Assembly: GCF_050947875.1 (NCBI RefSeq)
Contig: NC_134568.1
Span: forward strand, 253,695,778-253,759,777
DNA length: 64,000 nt
Reading direction: 5' to 3'
Origin: Dermacentor variabilis
Lineage: Eukaryota > Arthropoda > Arachnida > Ixodida > Ixodidae
Shown: positions 11,151 through 24,057 of the stretch, one piece after another
How positions within the stretch are numbered: position 1 is the stretch's first letter
How the letters are laid out: each line of letters begins with the position of its first letter
Program-made: the position numbers and the translations under genes
Notes under the pieces: model-generated
Seen by the model: only the letters and a program-made list of their open reading frames with translations
Database searches by the model: none
Told to the model about the DNA's origin: nothing

Positions 11151-11593
11151 TTTTTGCTTACCCCGCCAACAATAACACAAAAACTTCCGTGGACGGTAGA
11201 GGTCTACAGCTTCGCTGTAGAAAAAAATTGAGCAAACGCCGTATACAAGATGAGGTGGTCGTGGATTGACCACTTGATCAGCGATGCCTGCACGCTGGCT
11301 ACACTGCACTCCACTCCAGTAAACGACCAGAGAGATTGCGCGATCCGATAACGGGCTGTCAGCTGCAAGAATAGAGATAAGTGAGCGTTCGCAGGCGTTA
11401 GTGACCGGTCCAGAAAGCGCGACCCATATCACTTCTGCCACGCGGTGACGATATTGCGTCAGCGAGAAAGAAGAGGGGGAAAACAATACGACCAACAGCG
11501 CGAGGCATCGCTGCGACGAGGCTTATGCCCATGTTCGCCAACGCGCCTCTGTTCGATAAGAGACTACAGAAATGCCGTTCAACGCCGGGGCAA
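11151..11593. other. No gene recognised
   Basis: Unassigned spacer between the tandem array and the SINE pair. Confidence 0.45.
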
Positions 11594-11790
11594 CCCGCCG
11601 TGGTTGCCTAGTGGTTATGGTGTTGGGCTGCTAAGCACAATGTCCCGGGAACGAATCCCGGCCACGGCGGCCGCTTTTCTGTGTACTAATATTAAGGTGC
11701 ATGTTAAAGAACCCCAGATGGTCTAAATTATTCCGGAGTACACTACTACGGTGTGCCTTACAATCAGATCGTGGTTTTGGCACGTAAACA
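11594..11790 (+). repeat. Tick-type tRNA-SINE, plus-strand copy
   Basis: Head CCGCCGTGGTTGCCTAGTGG with B box GGAACGAATCCCGG and closing CCACGGCGG, then a shortened body including GTTAAAGAACCCCAG and GTGGTTTTGGCACGTAAA. The segment after the head is shorter than in the full copies, so part of the body is deleted. It lies tail to tail with the next copy. Confidence 0.85.
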
Positions 11791-11794
11791 ATTT

Positions 11795-11970
11795 TTTTTA
11801 CGCCGGGGTTATGAGAGACGTCGTTTTGTAGGACTCCGGATCAATTTTGATCGCCTGGGGTTCTTTAACCGGTACCTAAATCAAAGTGCACGAGCATATC
11901 TGCATTTCGCGCCCATCGAAATGCTGCTGCAGTAGCCAGAATCGAACCCTCGAGCTCAGCAACACAGCCC
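11795..11970 (-). repeat. Tick-type tRNA-SINE, minus-strand copy
   Basis: Opposite orientation to the preceding SINE. GGACTCCGGATCAATTTTGA, CCTGGGGTTCTTTAAC and TTTCGCGCCCATCGAAATGC match the reversed SINE body, followed by a degenerate head. Old and mutated. Confidence 0.8.
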
Positions 11971-12460
11971 CTATATACCGCGGCGGGTTCCTGCTAAAGT
12001 AAGACCTTGGAGTTAGTAGGCTCCGACATAATATATTCCAACAGGCTGGGACGAAACGAGAACGTAGACCACGCATTCATTTTTGCCCACTGACATGTGA
12101 GAATAACAGAGGTGTTATCCATTCTTGTAGAGTCGCTATAGTGCGGGCGCCTGTAGCGACCGGCTGCGTGTCGTTGCTGTTTCTTTTTCGTCACGCCAAT
12201 CCCATTTACTTAAGTGTCGTGCTGTCAAATTATTAATAGTTATCCCAGCTTCCTTACGCTTAATTTAACACTTCAACATAAAGGTAGCCTTCACGTTTAA
12301 GTCGCTGATGGAAGAAATTTCAGAGGTACGCTCCCGAAGCACCATGACCACATAAGTCGAGCGAAGTCGAGGGATGCGAAGCACGGCCGAGGAGCCCTAG
12401 TCGGCTAGAAGTAGGGCAGTAAGGCCATGAGTAGAGATGTGAAATCTCCTGAAAGTTTTT
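11971..12460. other. No gene recognised
   Basis: Unassigned sequence leading into the trinucleotide tail of the RTE element at 12461. Confidence 0.4.
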
Positions 12461-12539
12461 CATCATCATCATCATACTATTTTATGTCCACTGAAGGACG
12501 AAGGCCGCTCCCTGCGATCTCCAATTACATACCCATTCC

Positions 12540-13302
12540 AACGCAATTTCTTCATGGTGGCTCATGGCACTTAACACCACATAGTGCAAACACCTGCGTA
12601 TCCCCAGCCATCCTCCTGAATACACCCCTCGCCATCTTCTTAATAACACTCCGTTATCTGTCTCATCGTACAAATACCTGGATATTCACTTAACACACAA
12701 TCTGTCCTGGAAAATGCACGCCAACTACATATCTAACCACGCAAACCGCACGCGCTCGGATTCCTACGGCGCCATTTCATAGCTTCTAACAGCACCGTTA
12801 AGCTTCATCTATATAGAACGTTAATCAGACCTAAACTAGAATATGCTTGCTCCATTTGGGATCCTAGTCAGATAACCTTAATTAACGCTTTAGAGTCTGT
12901 TCAAAACCGCGCTGCCCGGTTTATTGTTTCAACTTATTCCCGAACAGCGAGCGTATCTTCAATGAAATCTGCACTTGGTCTTCCCGTTCTTTCTCTGCGT
13001 CGTAAATATTTTCGCTTATGTCTTTTTCACAGAATTTATTATACCAACCCTATTCTCAAAGATAAGTTACTCCTCTCTTCATCTTATAGATCTTCACGCA
13101 CTGACCACAACTTCAAGGTAGGAATACCGCAATGCCGAACTAGCCTTTGTATAAATTCATTTATTCCTCGAACTGGAAATGACTGGAACCACCTCCCTGC
13201 CTTCATGGCTGCCATCACCGACGTCAACATATTTAAGAAAACTGCCGCCGATATTGTATGCCCTTCCTCTCTGTAATGCCTCTGGCCCTGAGAGTACTGG
13301 AA

Positions 13303-13349
<47 letters not shown>

Positions 13350-13350
13350 A
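12540..13350 (+). pseudogene. CR1/L2-type LINE 3' fragment nested in the RTE
   Basis: The C-terminal end of a CR1/L2-type RT protein: SSYKYLDIHLTHNLSW, then after a frameshift RTLIRPKLEYACSIWDPSQI, VQNRAARF, and NDWNHLP near the stop at about 13276. These are standard C-terminal signatures of the group (family knowledge). The element ends in (AAAT)n at 13301-13350, the tail expected for its 3' end, which fixes the insertion boundary. Everything upstream of the C terminus is missing, as in ordinary 5'-truncated insertions. The left boundary is approximate; no clean target duplication was seen. Confidence 0.85.
13301..13350 (+). repeat. (AAAT)n tail of CR1/L2 LINE
   Basis: About 12 AAAT units directly after the CR1/L2 3' end and directly before resumed RTE sequence. 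Confidence 0.95.
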
Positions 13351-15285
13351 CTAGCCCCCGCGAATTTCCGAATTTCATCGCCCCACCTAGTCTTCTGCCG
13401 TCCTCGAGTGCGTTTCCCTTCTTTTGGAACCCATTCTGTATTTTTCATGGTCCACCAGTTATTTAACCTACGCATTACATGACCTGCCCCAGTTCTTTCT
13501 CTTAATATCACTTAGAATATCGGCTATCCCCGTTTGCTCTTTGATCCAAACCGCTCTTTTTCTGTATCTTAACGTTATGCCTAGCATTCTTCGTTCCATC
13601 GCTCTTTGCACGGTCCTTGAGTTGTTCTCAAGCTTCTTTGTCAGTCTCCAAGTTTCTGCCCATATATCAGCGCCGGTAAAATTCACATGTTGAACACCCT
13701 CCTTTCCAATGATAATGGTAAGCTTCCAGTCAGGAGCTGACAATGTCTGCCGTATGTGCTCCAACCTATTTTTATTCTTTTGTGAATTTACTTCTCATGA
13801 TCAGGGTTCCCTGAGAGTAATTGACCTAGGTAAACGTACTACTTCACAGACTCTAGAGGCTGACTGGCGATTCTGAACTCTTGTTCCTTTGCCCGGCTAT
13901 TCATCATTATCTTTGTCTTGTGCATATTAATCTTCAACCACACTCTCTCACTCTCTCTGTTAAGGTCCTCAGTCATTTGTTGTAGCTCGTCCCCAGTGTT
14001 GCTGAACAGGACAATGTCATCTGCAAACCGAAGGTTGCCGAGATATTCACCGTTGATCCTTACTCCTAAGCCTTCCCAGTTTTATAGCTTGAATACTTCT
14101 TCCAAGCACGCAGTGAATAGCATTGGAGAGATTGCGTCTCCCTGTCTGACCCCTTTCTTTATAGGTATCTTCTTGCTTTTCTAGTGTAGAATTAGGGTAG
14201 TTGTAGAAACTCTGTAGATATTTTCCAAGGTGTCTACGTAAGCGTTCTCTACTCCTTGATTACGCAATGCCTCTATGGCTGCTGGTATTTCTACTGAATC
14301 AAATGCCTTTTCGTAATCTATGAAAGCCATATAGAGAGGCTGATTGTACTCTGCGAATTTCTCAATTACTTGATTAATGACACGGATGTGATCCATTGTA
14401 GATTATTCCTTCCTGAAGCCAGCCTGTTCCCTTGGTTGACTAAAATCCAGTTTTGGCCTAATTCTATTAGAAATTTTCTTCGTGGATATTTTACAATACC
14501 GGGAGTAAGCTAATGGGCCTAAAATTTTTCTATTCTTTAACGTCTCCCTTTTTGTGGATTAGTATAACGTTTGCATTCTTCCAGTTCTCTGGGACCCTTG
14601 AAGTCGACAGACACTTCGTATAGAGAGCGGCCTGTTTTCCAAGCATTATGTCTCCTCCATCTTTGATTAAATCGACTGGTAGTCCATCTTCTCCTGCCGC
14701 TTTTCCCCGTTTCATGTCTTGCAAGACCCTTCTAACTTCATCGCTAGTTATAGAAGGAGCCTCTAACCTGTTCATTACTAATTCGAATGGAGGTATTGTG
14801 GCTGCTTTAGGTACTGTACAGATCAGTATAAAATTCTTCCGTTGCTTTTACTATACCTTCGAGATTGCTGATGATATTACCCTGCTTATCTTTCAGTGCA
14901 TACATCTTGGCTTGTCCTATGCCAAGTTTTCTTCTCACTGATTTAATGCTGCGTCCATATTTTACTGCTTCCTTAGTCTTTCCCAGGTTACCGAATATCC
15001 TTTATTTTCTCCTTGTCCATCAGTTTTCACAGTTCCCCGAATTATATCTGATCTCTTGAGTTGGACACTTTCATTCTGTGTCGTTTCTTTATTAGGTCTT
15101 TTGTTGCTTGGGAGAGCTTGCCTACTGGTTGCCTTGGTGCATTACTTCCCACTTCAAGTGCTGCCTCTGAAGCCAGCCTAGTTACGGTTTCATTCATTAC
15201 CTCTATGTCATCTTCATCTCTCTGTTCTAAGGCTGCATATTCGTTTGCAAGTGCCAGCCTGAATTTGTCAGCGAAAAAGAATTAC

Positions 15286-16170
15286 TTAGAAGCATCGGTA
15301 CAATACCCTAAATTATTATAGCATCTACACAGAAATCAAATGTAAAAGATTCAAGACGATTCAATAGCTACAGCGAGACAATCGCAATAATTCTACCAAA
15401 GTTATCTGCGCTTCTTAATTCACTCGTATTTTTTTTTGTGCCTTTAGGCATTCTTATCTGCCGACGATGAAACGCTGCGCTTTCGGTATCTTATGGCGAA
15501 TCATGGCTGCCGCGCTGCCGGCGCACCGCAGCTTTTAGCGTAATTTTATGCACAATTAGCCTGCGTTGCTATGCGGTCAATATCATGCCTCGAGTTCGCA
15601 AATTAAATAAGAATTATGCAGATCCCACGCACTGTGGATATCGGCGAAAGCGAGGCGTTCAACAGCGAGCAAGGCAAAATGGCGCATTACGACGAGAGAT
15701 CGACGGCGGATTTCTGTGACGAATGAGTCTCTCAGCCACCATGAGGGGAGGGCATTGCAGAGCAAGGCTATATATATTTTTTTCAGCATTAAAACGCGTA
15801 GATTCCCAAAACATGACGTGCCCGAGTTTGTACAGAAACGCGCTACAGCACGCCGGGAGAGAGCGCCGCGATTTTCGGCAACGAACGCCTCCCGTAAACG
15901 ACTATCTTCATCGACATGAATGCACGCCTTGCTTCTTTTAAGCAAATTGTTACTATGCGACACGGCTAACGCGCCAAGCTTCCCACAGCGCGGGCTTGCA
16001 GGAAGGAAATTCGTAAGGTTGTTTTATTCAGCTTTTTTTTTTTTTCGTGCATTCCTCCGTGGCCTAATGACTTCTGTGTTAGGGGAACCGGGTTCTGAAA
16101 CAACCATCGAACATGCAATTTTATGTATTGGCTGTTTCTACGAAGACTAAGTAATTTGATAAAATGGCGA
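15286..16170. other. No gene recognised
   Basis: Short ORFs only; a poly-T at about 16030. Nothing supported. Confidence 0.45.
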
Positions 16171-16174
16171 TGAG

Positions 16175-17075
16175 AGGTGTATAGCGCAGAGGAGGAGGGA
16201 AAGAGATAAGTAAAAGACAGGGAGGTTAACCAGAATAACGTCCGGTTGGCTACCCTACGCCGGGGGAACGGGAAAGGGGGAAAACAAAGATAACGGGGAG
16301 AGAGAGGAGGGAAGAAAAGAAGGAAATTGCGGTTAGTTCGCTGACGTGTGTGGTCTTACCGAAATTGCATTAATAGTCACAGATGGTCGCACAAGCCCGT
16401 CGTCCTTAAGAAGCACAAAAGCGCCTTCGCCGCTTTATGGGCCGACGGGCGATGGGGGCGGTGTTCCAGCAGCACCTGCACAGAAAGCAGCCGATTGTCC
16501 AGTTTTCGGAAAGCTTTGGCAAGTTCTTTTCTCTCTGGGGTGTATCGTGGATAGTGGAACAGCAGGTGGTCGATGTTTTCTTCGGTGCCACAGACCTCGC
16601 ATGCTGCACTGTCAGTCACTTCAATTAATGTAGAGTATGCCTTTGTGAAGGCAACTCCTAACCAAAGGCGACAGCGAAGCGTAGCTTCAGGTCGCGGAAG
16701 CCCGAGTGGAGGTCGGAGTTGAAGGGAGGGGTTTAGTCGATGCAGTCGTGTAAGTCGTAAGTTTGGCGAGTTCCACTCGGTTAGTGTGAGACTGCGTGCC
16801 AGGTGTCGAAGCTGCCTTGCGTCGTCTGTCCTCGAAAGCGGAATTGGAACGCTGTGCTCTTCTTGATGTGCTGTGCGAGCAGCGTTATCGGCGGAATAAT
16901 TGCCACTGATTCCACAATGGCCAGGTACCCATTGAAAGACGACCTCGTGACCATTTTGAAAAGTACGACATATACCTAAATGCACTTCGGAATTTCGTAC
17001 TGATTTGTGTCTCATTGACACATACCCACGGACCAAGAATGGATAGTCCGAACATAGCAAATTTTAAAAAAAATT
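16175..17075 (-). pseudogene. I/Jockey-superfamily LINE, 3' end (RNase H C-terminus plus 3' UTR)
   Basis: An open frame at 17060-16377 (227 aa) begins inside RNase H, with FQWVPGHCGISGNYSADNAA (the conserved HCGxxGNxxAD motif). It continues into the Cys/His-rich C-terminal region CEVCGTEENIDHLLFHYPRY, typical of RNase H-bearing arthropod LINEs. Endonuclease and RT are absent, so this is a 5'-truncated copy. The 3' UTR includes the purine-rich stretch at 16190-16320. It may belong to the same family as the element at 1-4830, but the two visible parts hardly overlap, so this cannot be checked here. The start codon shown by the frame is not a genuine initiator. Confidence 0.85.
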
Positions 17076-20000
17076 AAAGAGGCCGCTGAATACCGCACAT
17101 TAGAGAGGCCTATTGGCCGACATTATATGTACAGCTTTCGTGCCACGATATAATGTTTTATAGCGCTGAACAGAAGTTCACTCACTGGCACTGTATTTCG
17201 GGTGAATTCCGGGCTATACAAGCCAGTTTAATGTGTCCAGTTTGACGAGAATGCATTGAGGGACGCGAAGCCCGGCATAGTATAGGGAAATAAACCTTCA
17301 CTTTAAAATACTGCACAAACTGGATGAATTATGGATGTACTTCCGGAATCGTACACGTTCGATGTTTCCCTGTGTTGACGTGCTACCGTAATTCTCGTTT
17401 GCGTGTTTGTTATGTGCTACTCTTGAGAGGGCTTCCAATTACACCTGCCCAAGAACCTTTGTATTTTGTAAACAGCGTAAGTGGTGTCACCGTGTTTTCC
17501 CCCCTTTTGTTTGTAGTATTTAAAGCTGCTTGTTCTCATTCATCATGTCAGATAAGAGCAGCCGGCGCCTTCCTGCAGGTGCCAACGTATCATGAAACGC
17601 GGATAAATAAAAATTATCTTCACGAAGTAACCCCAACGCGCTTCACAGGATTTACTTGAATGTCCCTATAGTGGATAAATTTTACTCTGCCGTTCGCCGC
17701 TTTCTATGGTCAAGACAAGAACACGAGAAAGAAACGGAACACAAGAACACAAGACAAGAAACGGAAGACGAGAAAATAGTTCCCATTTTTAAATTACGCT
17801 TCCTTCACCCACAGTCTTCTTATTCGTCAGGCCAGTCCACAGACTTCTCTGTCTCTTCTTGCTCTACTCGCCCCTTTCTGCATTTGCGTCTTTCCTCCTA
17901 TTCTCTCTTATTTACTCGCTAGCCACGGAATATATTTCAGTTGGCCAACGTTACGGTGCCTCTAGGAACCCCTCAACCTTTTTTCCTCTTCTATCGTTAT
18001 TTATTTCGTTGGGATAATGAGTCAATCAACCAGTATAATAAGTCATATCGGAGTGTCTCCTCATGGGTGGCACTTCTACAGACGACAAATAAGATGATGG
18101 AACAGCTCGCTAGCGATATGTCGCTGTTATGATCGGCCTGGAATTAGATTTCTCAAGTGTGGGAAACATTCCAGCTCGCTTTCCCGTGTCGACGTAATTG
18201 CCCTCATCCCCGAGAAAGCGTCCTCCCTATGACCCCTGCCAGGCCCTGAGTGGACACGAAGGGGACGACACGAAGAAAGGAGAGGACACGAAGGAGAAGA
18301 CTGCGCTATACACGCAGGCAATGACACCTCTCCACCTCCCTGGGCGCAACCACAAGACCACGAGAAGCGAATGGCCCTTTCGGTGGGGACCTCTCCACCG
18401 ACTGTATACCGGCTGTACAAGAGTGGTTATGTAACACCGTCCTGGCGCCCATGTTAGCAGAACCTCTCGAGACTCGGGTACAGTCCCAACCATGTACCGA
18501 TGAAATGAATACATTCTATGTTTTTCATCATCACGATGCCCACCTTCGCCGCCGTCTGCTGATTCTTGCTGTGAAGACCCACCCCACCCGGTCGAGATCG
18601 TATCAGCGCTCTGGTATTCCGGTTTTACGTTGCTAACATGTAGGATACGTAAGTGCAACCGCCACAGCCCGTGGCTTGTCCTACGCGTAACTCGCGCAGA
18701 GAACGCGGTCGTTGTGCAAGGGATGCGCGCACAGCCATGTCGTTTACCGCACGCGTTGCCCACGATTCCCAGTGGTGTAACTGCAGAGGCATTCTGACGG
18801 CGGCGCGACATACGGCAGCACGGCCGCGTCGCTCGGGACTGCCTGGCGCCGGCGGCCATTCGCCCTTCCCGCTGCGTTTTTTTCTTTCCAACTCGGAATG
18901 CAAGCGTGTACGATTTCACAAAATGGCTCCTGCATGATAACTCGGCGCTATGGGAAGGGGGGGGGGGGGGGGGGCTGGACTGACGACCGGCCAGCAGCCG
19001 CGGGCAAGCCTGTCGTGTAAATGCCTCTGCCGGACGCTGTAAGGAGCAAATTAAGGCCTAGAAAAAAAAAGCAGCACTGCAAGCGTGCTTCTGCACGCGT
19101 TTACCGGCGTCATAAGTTTACAAATATAAGGAGTGTCCGAAAGAGAAATGATGCATCCCGCGGCTCAGACGAACAGTCCTAAGATAACGTAGTTTGGTAA
19201 CGTCTGCTGCCGGGTTAATCAGGCACGTCACGTACGAGCACAGGCTTGCACACCTGAGCAACCTAATTTTCTGCTTGCATGATCAAGCGGCGAGAATATT
19301 TTTCTTCTCGTTCTGTTCGCGCGCGGACTGAGCTATCGACAATGACATAGGGACCGAACTGGACGTTGTCGCGTGATTGCCCATGCGGGATCTAATAAGG
19401 TTTGGCGTTCTCACGGGCAAGCACGTGGCATCGCCACAGGTGCACATGAACGCTTCGTGGCTCATATTGATTGCCATCCCGCGCGTTCCGGGATACCTAA
19501 CTCAGCGCTCCCCCCGCTGCCGATGTACAATCGCCGAGGCGTTCTGCTATCGAGCACGATGTCGCGTGTTCAGCTGCGCGATTTCGGTGCACATTGAAGC
19601 ATCCCAGAAGAGCAAAGTTAGACCGGAGTCTTCCAGTGGGGTGTGTCTAATAGCCGGCTGGCATCTAGGAAATTCAACTCATTCATTGTTCGTTTCACTT
19701 CCGTGCGCAAAGTACCAGAAGCGTCCAGCGTTGGCAATGCGCTAATGTACGAAATACAGTCTGGATTTCAAGCTCACCCATGCCTCGCACTTCGCTTCAA
19801 CCTCGGTGCATATGTAGCCTGCCGGCTTTCAAAGAAATACCGCCAAGTTTTTGTTAAGGTGCGCTGTCTTCATTAAAAGAATGTTCTAGCATAATATCGA
19901 AATCGCTCCTTGCTAGCCAAGCAGTTGTAATGCCGCGACATCCTGAAAACCGTGCCAGCAAACAGAGACGTGCTCGGTAATGTTGGCAACCTGATAATCA

Positions 20001-20838
20001 CTGAAGAAAAATCATCTCAGGCAGTATCGCATATCTGTTCCGGGCCTGCAAATAAATGATTCGCACTGAATGTCACAATTTGTAAGATCTACATGGCTTT
20101 TTTTTTCTTTCGTAGGAACTACTTAGTGTTGCGATAAAAGCTGAAAGTGACAGCGTTCACACGTCTCTATTTTATTTATTTTTTTTTTCGATGACACGCT
20201 TACCCAACCCACAGCTGCGAAACAACAGACTTACGTTGACATACCTTACGCTAACATCTCTTCTAGTAGGATAAGTGCAAACAAGATTATCTGTGACGCA
20301 CGCAAACGGAGCCATTGTTCGTTATCTCGGTCTGCGAACAATAGGTCAGCGCGAGCGTCCGAAGCGCAAACCTTTTTCTTTGCTTTTTTAACCTTCGAAC
20401 CATGACTTCCTATCTTCAGTCACCGTAGGCATCATTTACAGTGAGAATTTTCGAAAATCACGCCGTGCTGTTCGAAAACTCGCACAACTTTGTAGCTTTC
20501 AGTGCGCAGGCAGAGCACCTTTCCATAACATACTTGGGCTGGACGCCCAGCGAGACAATTAACTCCATAATTTGGAAGCCCCTAGTGCATCAGCGGTTCC
20601 CTCAACCGCTCGAGTTGACTTACATTACGTGCACAAGCACGCGCGGTGCATTTCTCACGAAGAGCGTCTTGCAATAACCGCATCTCAGTAGAAGTGATAG
20701 CCTTGCTTATCGCGCCGCGAGTAACACCGCTGATAAAACACGTCTTCCAAGAAGCGTGACGATGGCATTGCGAAAATGTAATGGTGTGGCGATTTGTTAA
20801 TAACACTCAACGCTAACGAACTCAAATCCTCGTTACTT
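17076..20838. other. No gene recognised
   Basis: About 3.8 kb with short ORFs on both strands, a poly-G run at about 18958-18974 and A/T runs. No domain, repeat family or RNA gene was recognised. Confidence 0.4.
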
Positions 20839-20841
20839 TGA

Positions 20842-20842
20842 C

Positions 20843-20897
<55 letters not shown>
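20842..20897 (-). repeat. (AAAT)n 3' tail of CR1/L2 LINE
   Basis: About 14 TTTA units on the plus strand; tail of the minus-strand LINE. Confidence 0.95.
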
Positions 20898-20898
<1 letters not shown>

Positions 20899-23745
20899 GT
20901 ACCTCACGTGCTCCAACTTTAGTATTATGTGAGGGGGGTTTACAAATTTGGGTGCGAACAAAAGCAGTTCGAACATTGTTATTTGAACGTCGTTATACAA
21001 TAGCAAATATACAAACAAACTGGAAAATGGAACGAAAAAGAAAACCACTTCCAAAGCAAAACTCTGTATACTTTTCGTTGAAGATAACGGGGCCAGAGAT
21101 GTGAACAATGTTGTACGGAAGACCATTCCAATAGTTGATTGCACATGGCAAGACTGATGACTTGAATGCGGTGTTTTTTTCCCGAGAGACGTTTGAAACT
21201 GAGGTGATTATGCAATCGGTACGATGTGCGATTCGGCTGTGTAAGAGGTAGGGTAAATGGATGATGGCTATAAACAAGTTTATGGAAGAGGCGAATAAGT
21301 GCGATTGTTCTGCGAGAATCTGAGGACGGTAGGGACAACGATGTCTTAATGTTAGTTATGCTGCAATTCCGGCTGTAGTCTCGTGCAACCAAACGAGCGG
21401 CACGATTTTGTACGCGTTGAAGGGAATGAATGAGGTGTTCTTGATGAGGTGACCAAATGGAAGATGCGCGTTCAAGTTGAGGGCGAACAAATGTTTGATA
21501 AGTGAGTTGCCGAGTCGAAGTGGGTGGCACGCCTCTGAGGTTGCGCTTTAAATAAGCTAATGTGCGGTTAGCTTTAGGAGCGATATTTTCTATGTGGGTT
21601 GCCAATGAGAGATTAGGTAGAAAAATGAACACCGAGGTACTTATATGATGACGCAAGGATGACTGGACTGTTATTAAGTGAACAAGTATATAGAGAATTG
21701 CATCGATCGTTTGCGGCTAAATGTCATTAATCGACATTTATAAGTGTTAAGGGACATTTGCAATGATGAGCACTAGGTAGTAATGCGGTAGAAATCTCAC
21801 TGGATAGCTATATGGCCGTTAATAGAGCGGATTTTGTGATAAAGAATACAATCGTCGGCGAACAATATGATTGCCGAGGTGATGTTTAATGGTAAGTCAT
21901 CAATATGGATTAGAAGCAATAATGGGACGATTAGGGTACGCCAGATGATACATCATTAAGGGAAGACGAATAATTATCAACTGAAGTGAGCTGTTTACGA
22001 AAGAATAAGATTACTCAAGAAATTGTTAAGGAATCGAGGCGAAAAGAAGATAGCTTTGCGATTAGATGACAATGTGGAACGCGATCGAAGGCTTTAGCAA
22101 AGTCGAGGAATAAACAGTCTATTTGAAGATTTTCGTGCATTCGCAGAAGTAGTTCCATAGTAAACTCAAATAGTTGTGTCTCATATGATAACCGTTGCAA
22201 AAAGAAACCATTGCTTTCTAAATGTAGCGCCATGTTAGATGCAATGATATGTTCGAGAAGTTTGCAAGATATGTGGGTCAGTGATATTGGGCGATAGCAA
22301 CGTTAGTTCGACCGCCAGATTTGAAAATTGCAATTATTTTTCCAATTTTACACTCGCATGGTATATCTCACCTGTAGAAAGAGATTGTCGAAAGATATGA
22401 CTGAGTATGACGCTGGACTGAGCCATGGCATGTTTAAGAATTTTTGAGTTAATCCCATCGACACCACACGAACTAGTTCCTTTTAAATTAATAATCAATG
22501 ATGCAATGCCTTAACAGTAACGTCTATGGGGGGGGGGGGGGGGCTCATATAGGCAAAGTCATAATCAGGTGCCGATGGAATATTGCAATAGTCTTCCTTC
22601 ATGAACATATTGGTAAAAAAGTTGTTAAAAGTCGGAGGGCGTTCACTTCGGGCGATAGGGTCACCAGCCTCACCAACCGGAGGAAAACATGCAGACGTTT
22701 GAGCAGGCGAAATTGTTTTCCAAAATTTTGGGGGATTGTGTTTAAGAAGGGACTGTGGATCTTGTGGCATGAACTTGTCTTGCTTTTCGGAGGACGGCAC
22801 AATATTTTTTGTCAGCGTTTCTGTGTTTTTTCCATGATGCTGGTGTTCAGAGTTGTTTAGCTGTTTTCAAGTCACTTTTCTTGTTTATTAAAGTACAAAA
22901 ATTCCTGTGGCACCACGGTTTGGATGAGCTAGCACGGAAATATATGCGAGGCATACAAGTGTTCATCCATTGAGTTAATTTCTCTTTAAACTGACGCCAA
23001 TTTTAATTAACAGATCACTGGGAACACGATTGGAGCAAACAATCGCAGAAGTTCCGCAACCCAAGGTTAATTGCATCGTAGTTTGCCCTGTTATAATCAA
23101 AGATGTGTTTGGACGTTACGCTGCGTTGGCGAGAGGGCATTTTTACGGTGAAATGAAATAGTTTGTGACCACTGAAACCGTCTGTGAGGATGATCGCCCT
23201 TACATTGTCGGGAGCCGACGTGAGAACCAAATATAATATGCTAAGACTACGCGTACGTTCGTGAAGTAGTTAAGGAAAAGTGTAAGTTTAGTTCAAAAAA
23301 AAAATCGAGTCACAAGCCGGTGCAGTTAAGGTACTCCATTTAATATTTGGGCAATTGAAATCACCGCATAAAAAGATTTCGGCATCTGGGAAGTTTATCC
23401 CATCTCTCAGGTTGGCACGCATATCGGTCACGAAAGCGTCTGAAATATTGGTTGGTCGGTAATAGATTCCGGGAAGGAATTTAAATGATCAAGACGTGAT
23501 GCAAACCCATACAATTTCTAGGGGTGATAAAATGTTAACACAAAAAGAGGAAGTATAATTTTTTATGGCTATTATTACCGCGCCAACCCTTTTGTTAAGT
23601 CTGTCATTCCGATAAACAACAAAATCGCAGGAATCAGGTAAGGTTTCGTCACCTGTTACATTTGGGAGCAGCCACGTTTCAGTAAACGTTACTATGTCCG
23701 AGTTACTATCTTGTAGATATGAGCACAGTTCGGTACGCTTTGGAA

Positions 23746-23792
23746 AAATGCTACGTACGTTGGTTGCGTAGCAACCAACGTTCGTAGCATTT
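23746..23792. repeat. 22-bp inverted repeat (hairpin) in LINE endonuclease ORF
   Basis: Arms 23746-23767 and 23771-23792 match at 21 of 22 positions with a 3-nt spacer (GTA). In the protein frame it gives a duplicated Ala-Thr-Asn-Val. Confidence 0.9.
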
Positions 23793-24057
23793 AAGCAGTA
23801 AAACAAAGCTGCCGCTTGTTGTATCGCTTAAAACAACCTGGGTAGCAAGCACGTGCGCTTACCTATTTCTTCTACATCGAACCAAGCAAGAAAACCTCCC
23901 AAACAAGCAAGTGAAACGCCAAGATAGATGTACTCATGCCCTTGGTTGTACGTAGAGCGGTTGAATGAGCAGCTGTATGCGCAGACGATACGTCACAGTG
24001 CCCGCGGCGGCTGCTAATCAGTTATCTCCGAGTCGCCACCAGGGCCCGGGGTACTAG

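Larger units (their letters stand above)
12461..15285 (-). pseudogene. RTE-type LINE, 5'-truncated and decayed (interrupted at about 12540-13350)
   Basis: Read on the minus strand, the RT of an RTE-clade LINE begins near 15285 without an endonuclease domain. Recognisable pieces: the pre-RT linker (EVMNETVTRLASEAALEVG), EVRRVLQDMKRGKAAGEDGL, WKNANVILIHKKGD, then AFIDYEKAFDSVE with the first catalytic Asp, and the C-terminal RGRQKTRWGDEIRKFAG at about 13375-13430. Stops and frameshifts separate these. The 3' end is at 12461, with the (CAT)n tail just left of it. A plus-strand CR1/L2 fragment splits the 3' end. It is related to, but clearly older than, the RTE copies at 53.3 and 59.3 kb. Confidence 0.88.
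20839..23830 (-). pseudogene. CR1/L2-type LINE, near full length but decayed
   Basis: On the minus strand: an endonuclease N terminus at 23806-23489 (RSIFPKRTELCSYLQDSNSD, TFTETWL, VVYRNDRLNKRVGAVIIAI); a linker with KHNPPKFWKTISP at about 22740; RT with LFLDFAKAFDRVPH (catalytic Asp) at about 22080-22120; and a C-terminal frame at 21656-20979 containing LTYQTFVRPQLERASSIWSP and RVQNRAARLVARDYS. Many stops and frameshifts make it dead. The 3' end is the (AAAT)n tail at 20842-20897. The domain order and tail match the CR1/L2 group (family knowledge). Its N terminus carries an unusual 22-bp-arm hairpin (23746-23792). Confidence 0.88.

Noticed and set aside
10807..11175. 122-aa ORF with repeated peptide blocks
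   Set aside because: Product of the ~78-bp tandem array; unit lengths that are not multiples of three shift the frame between repeats.
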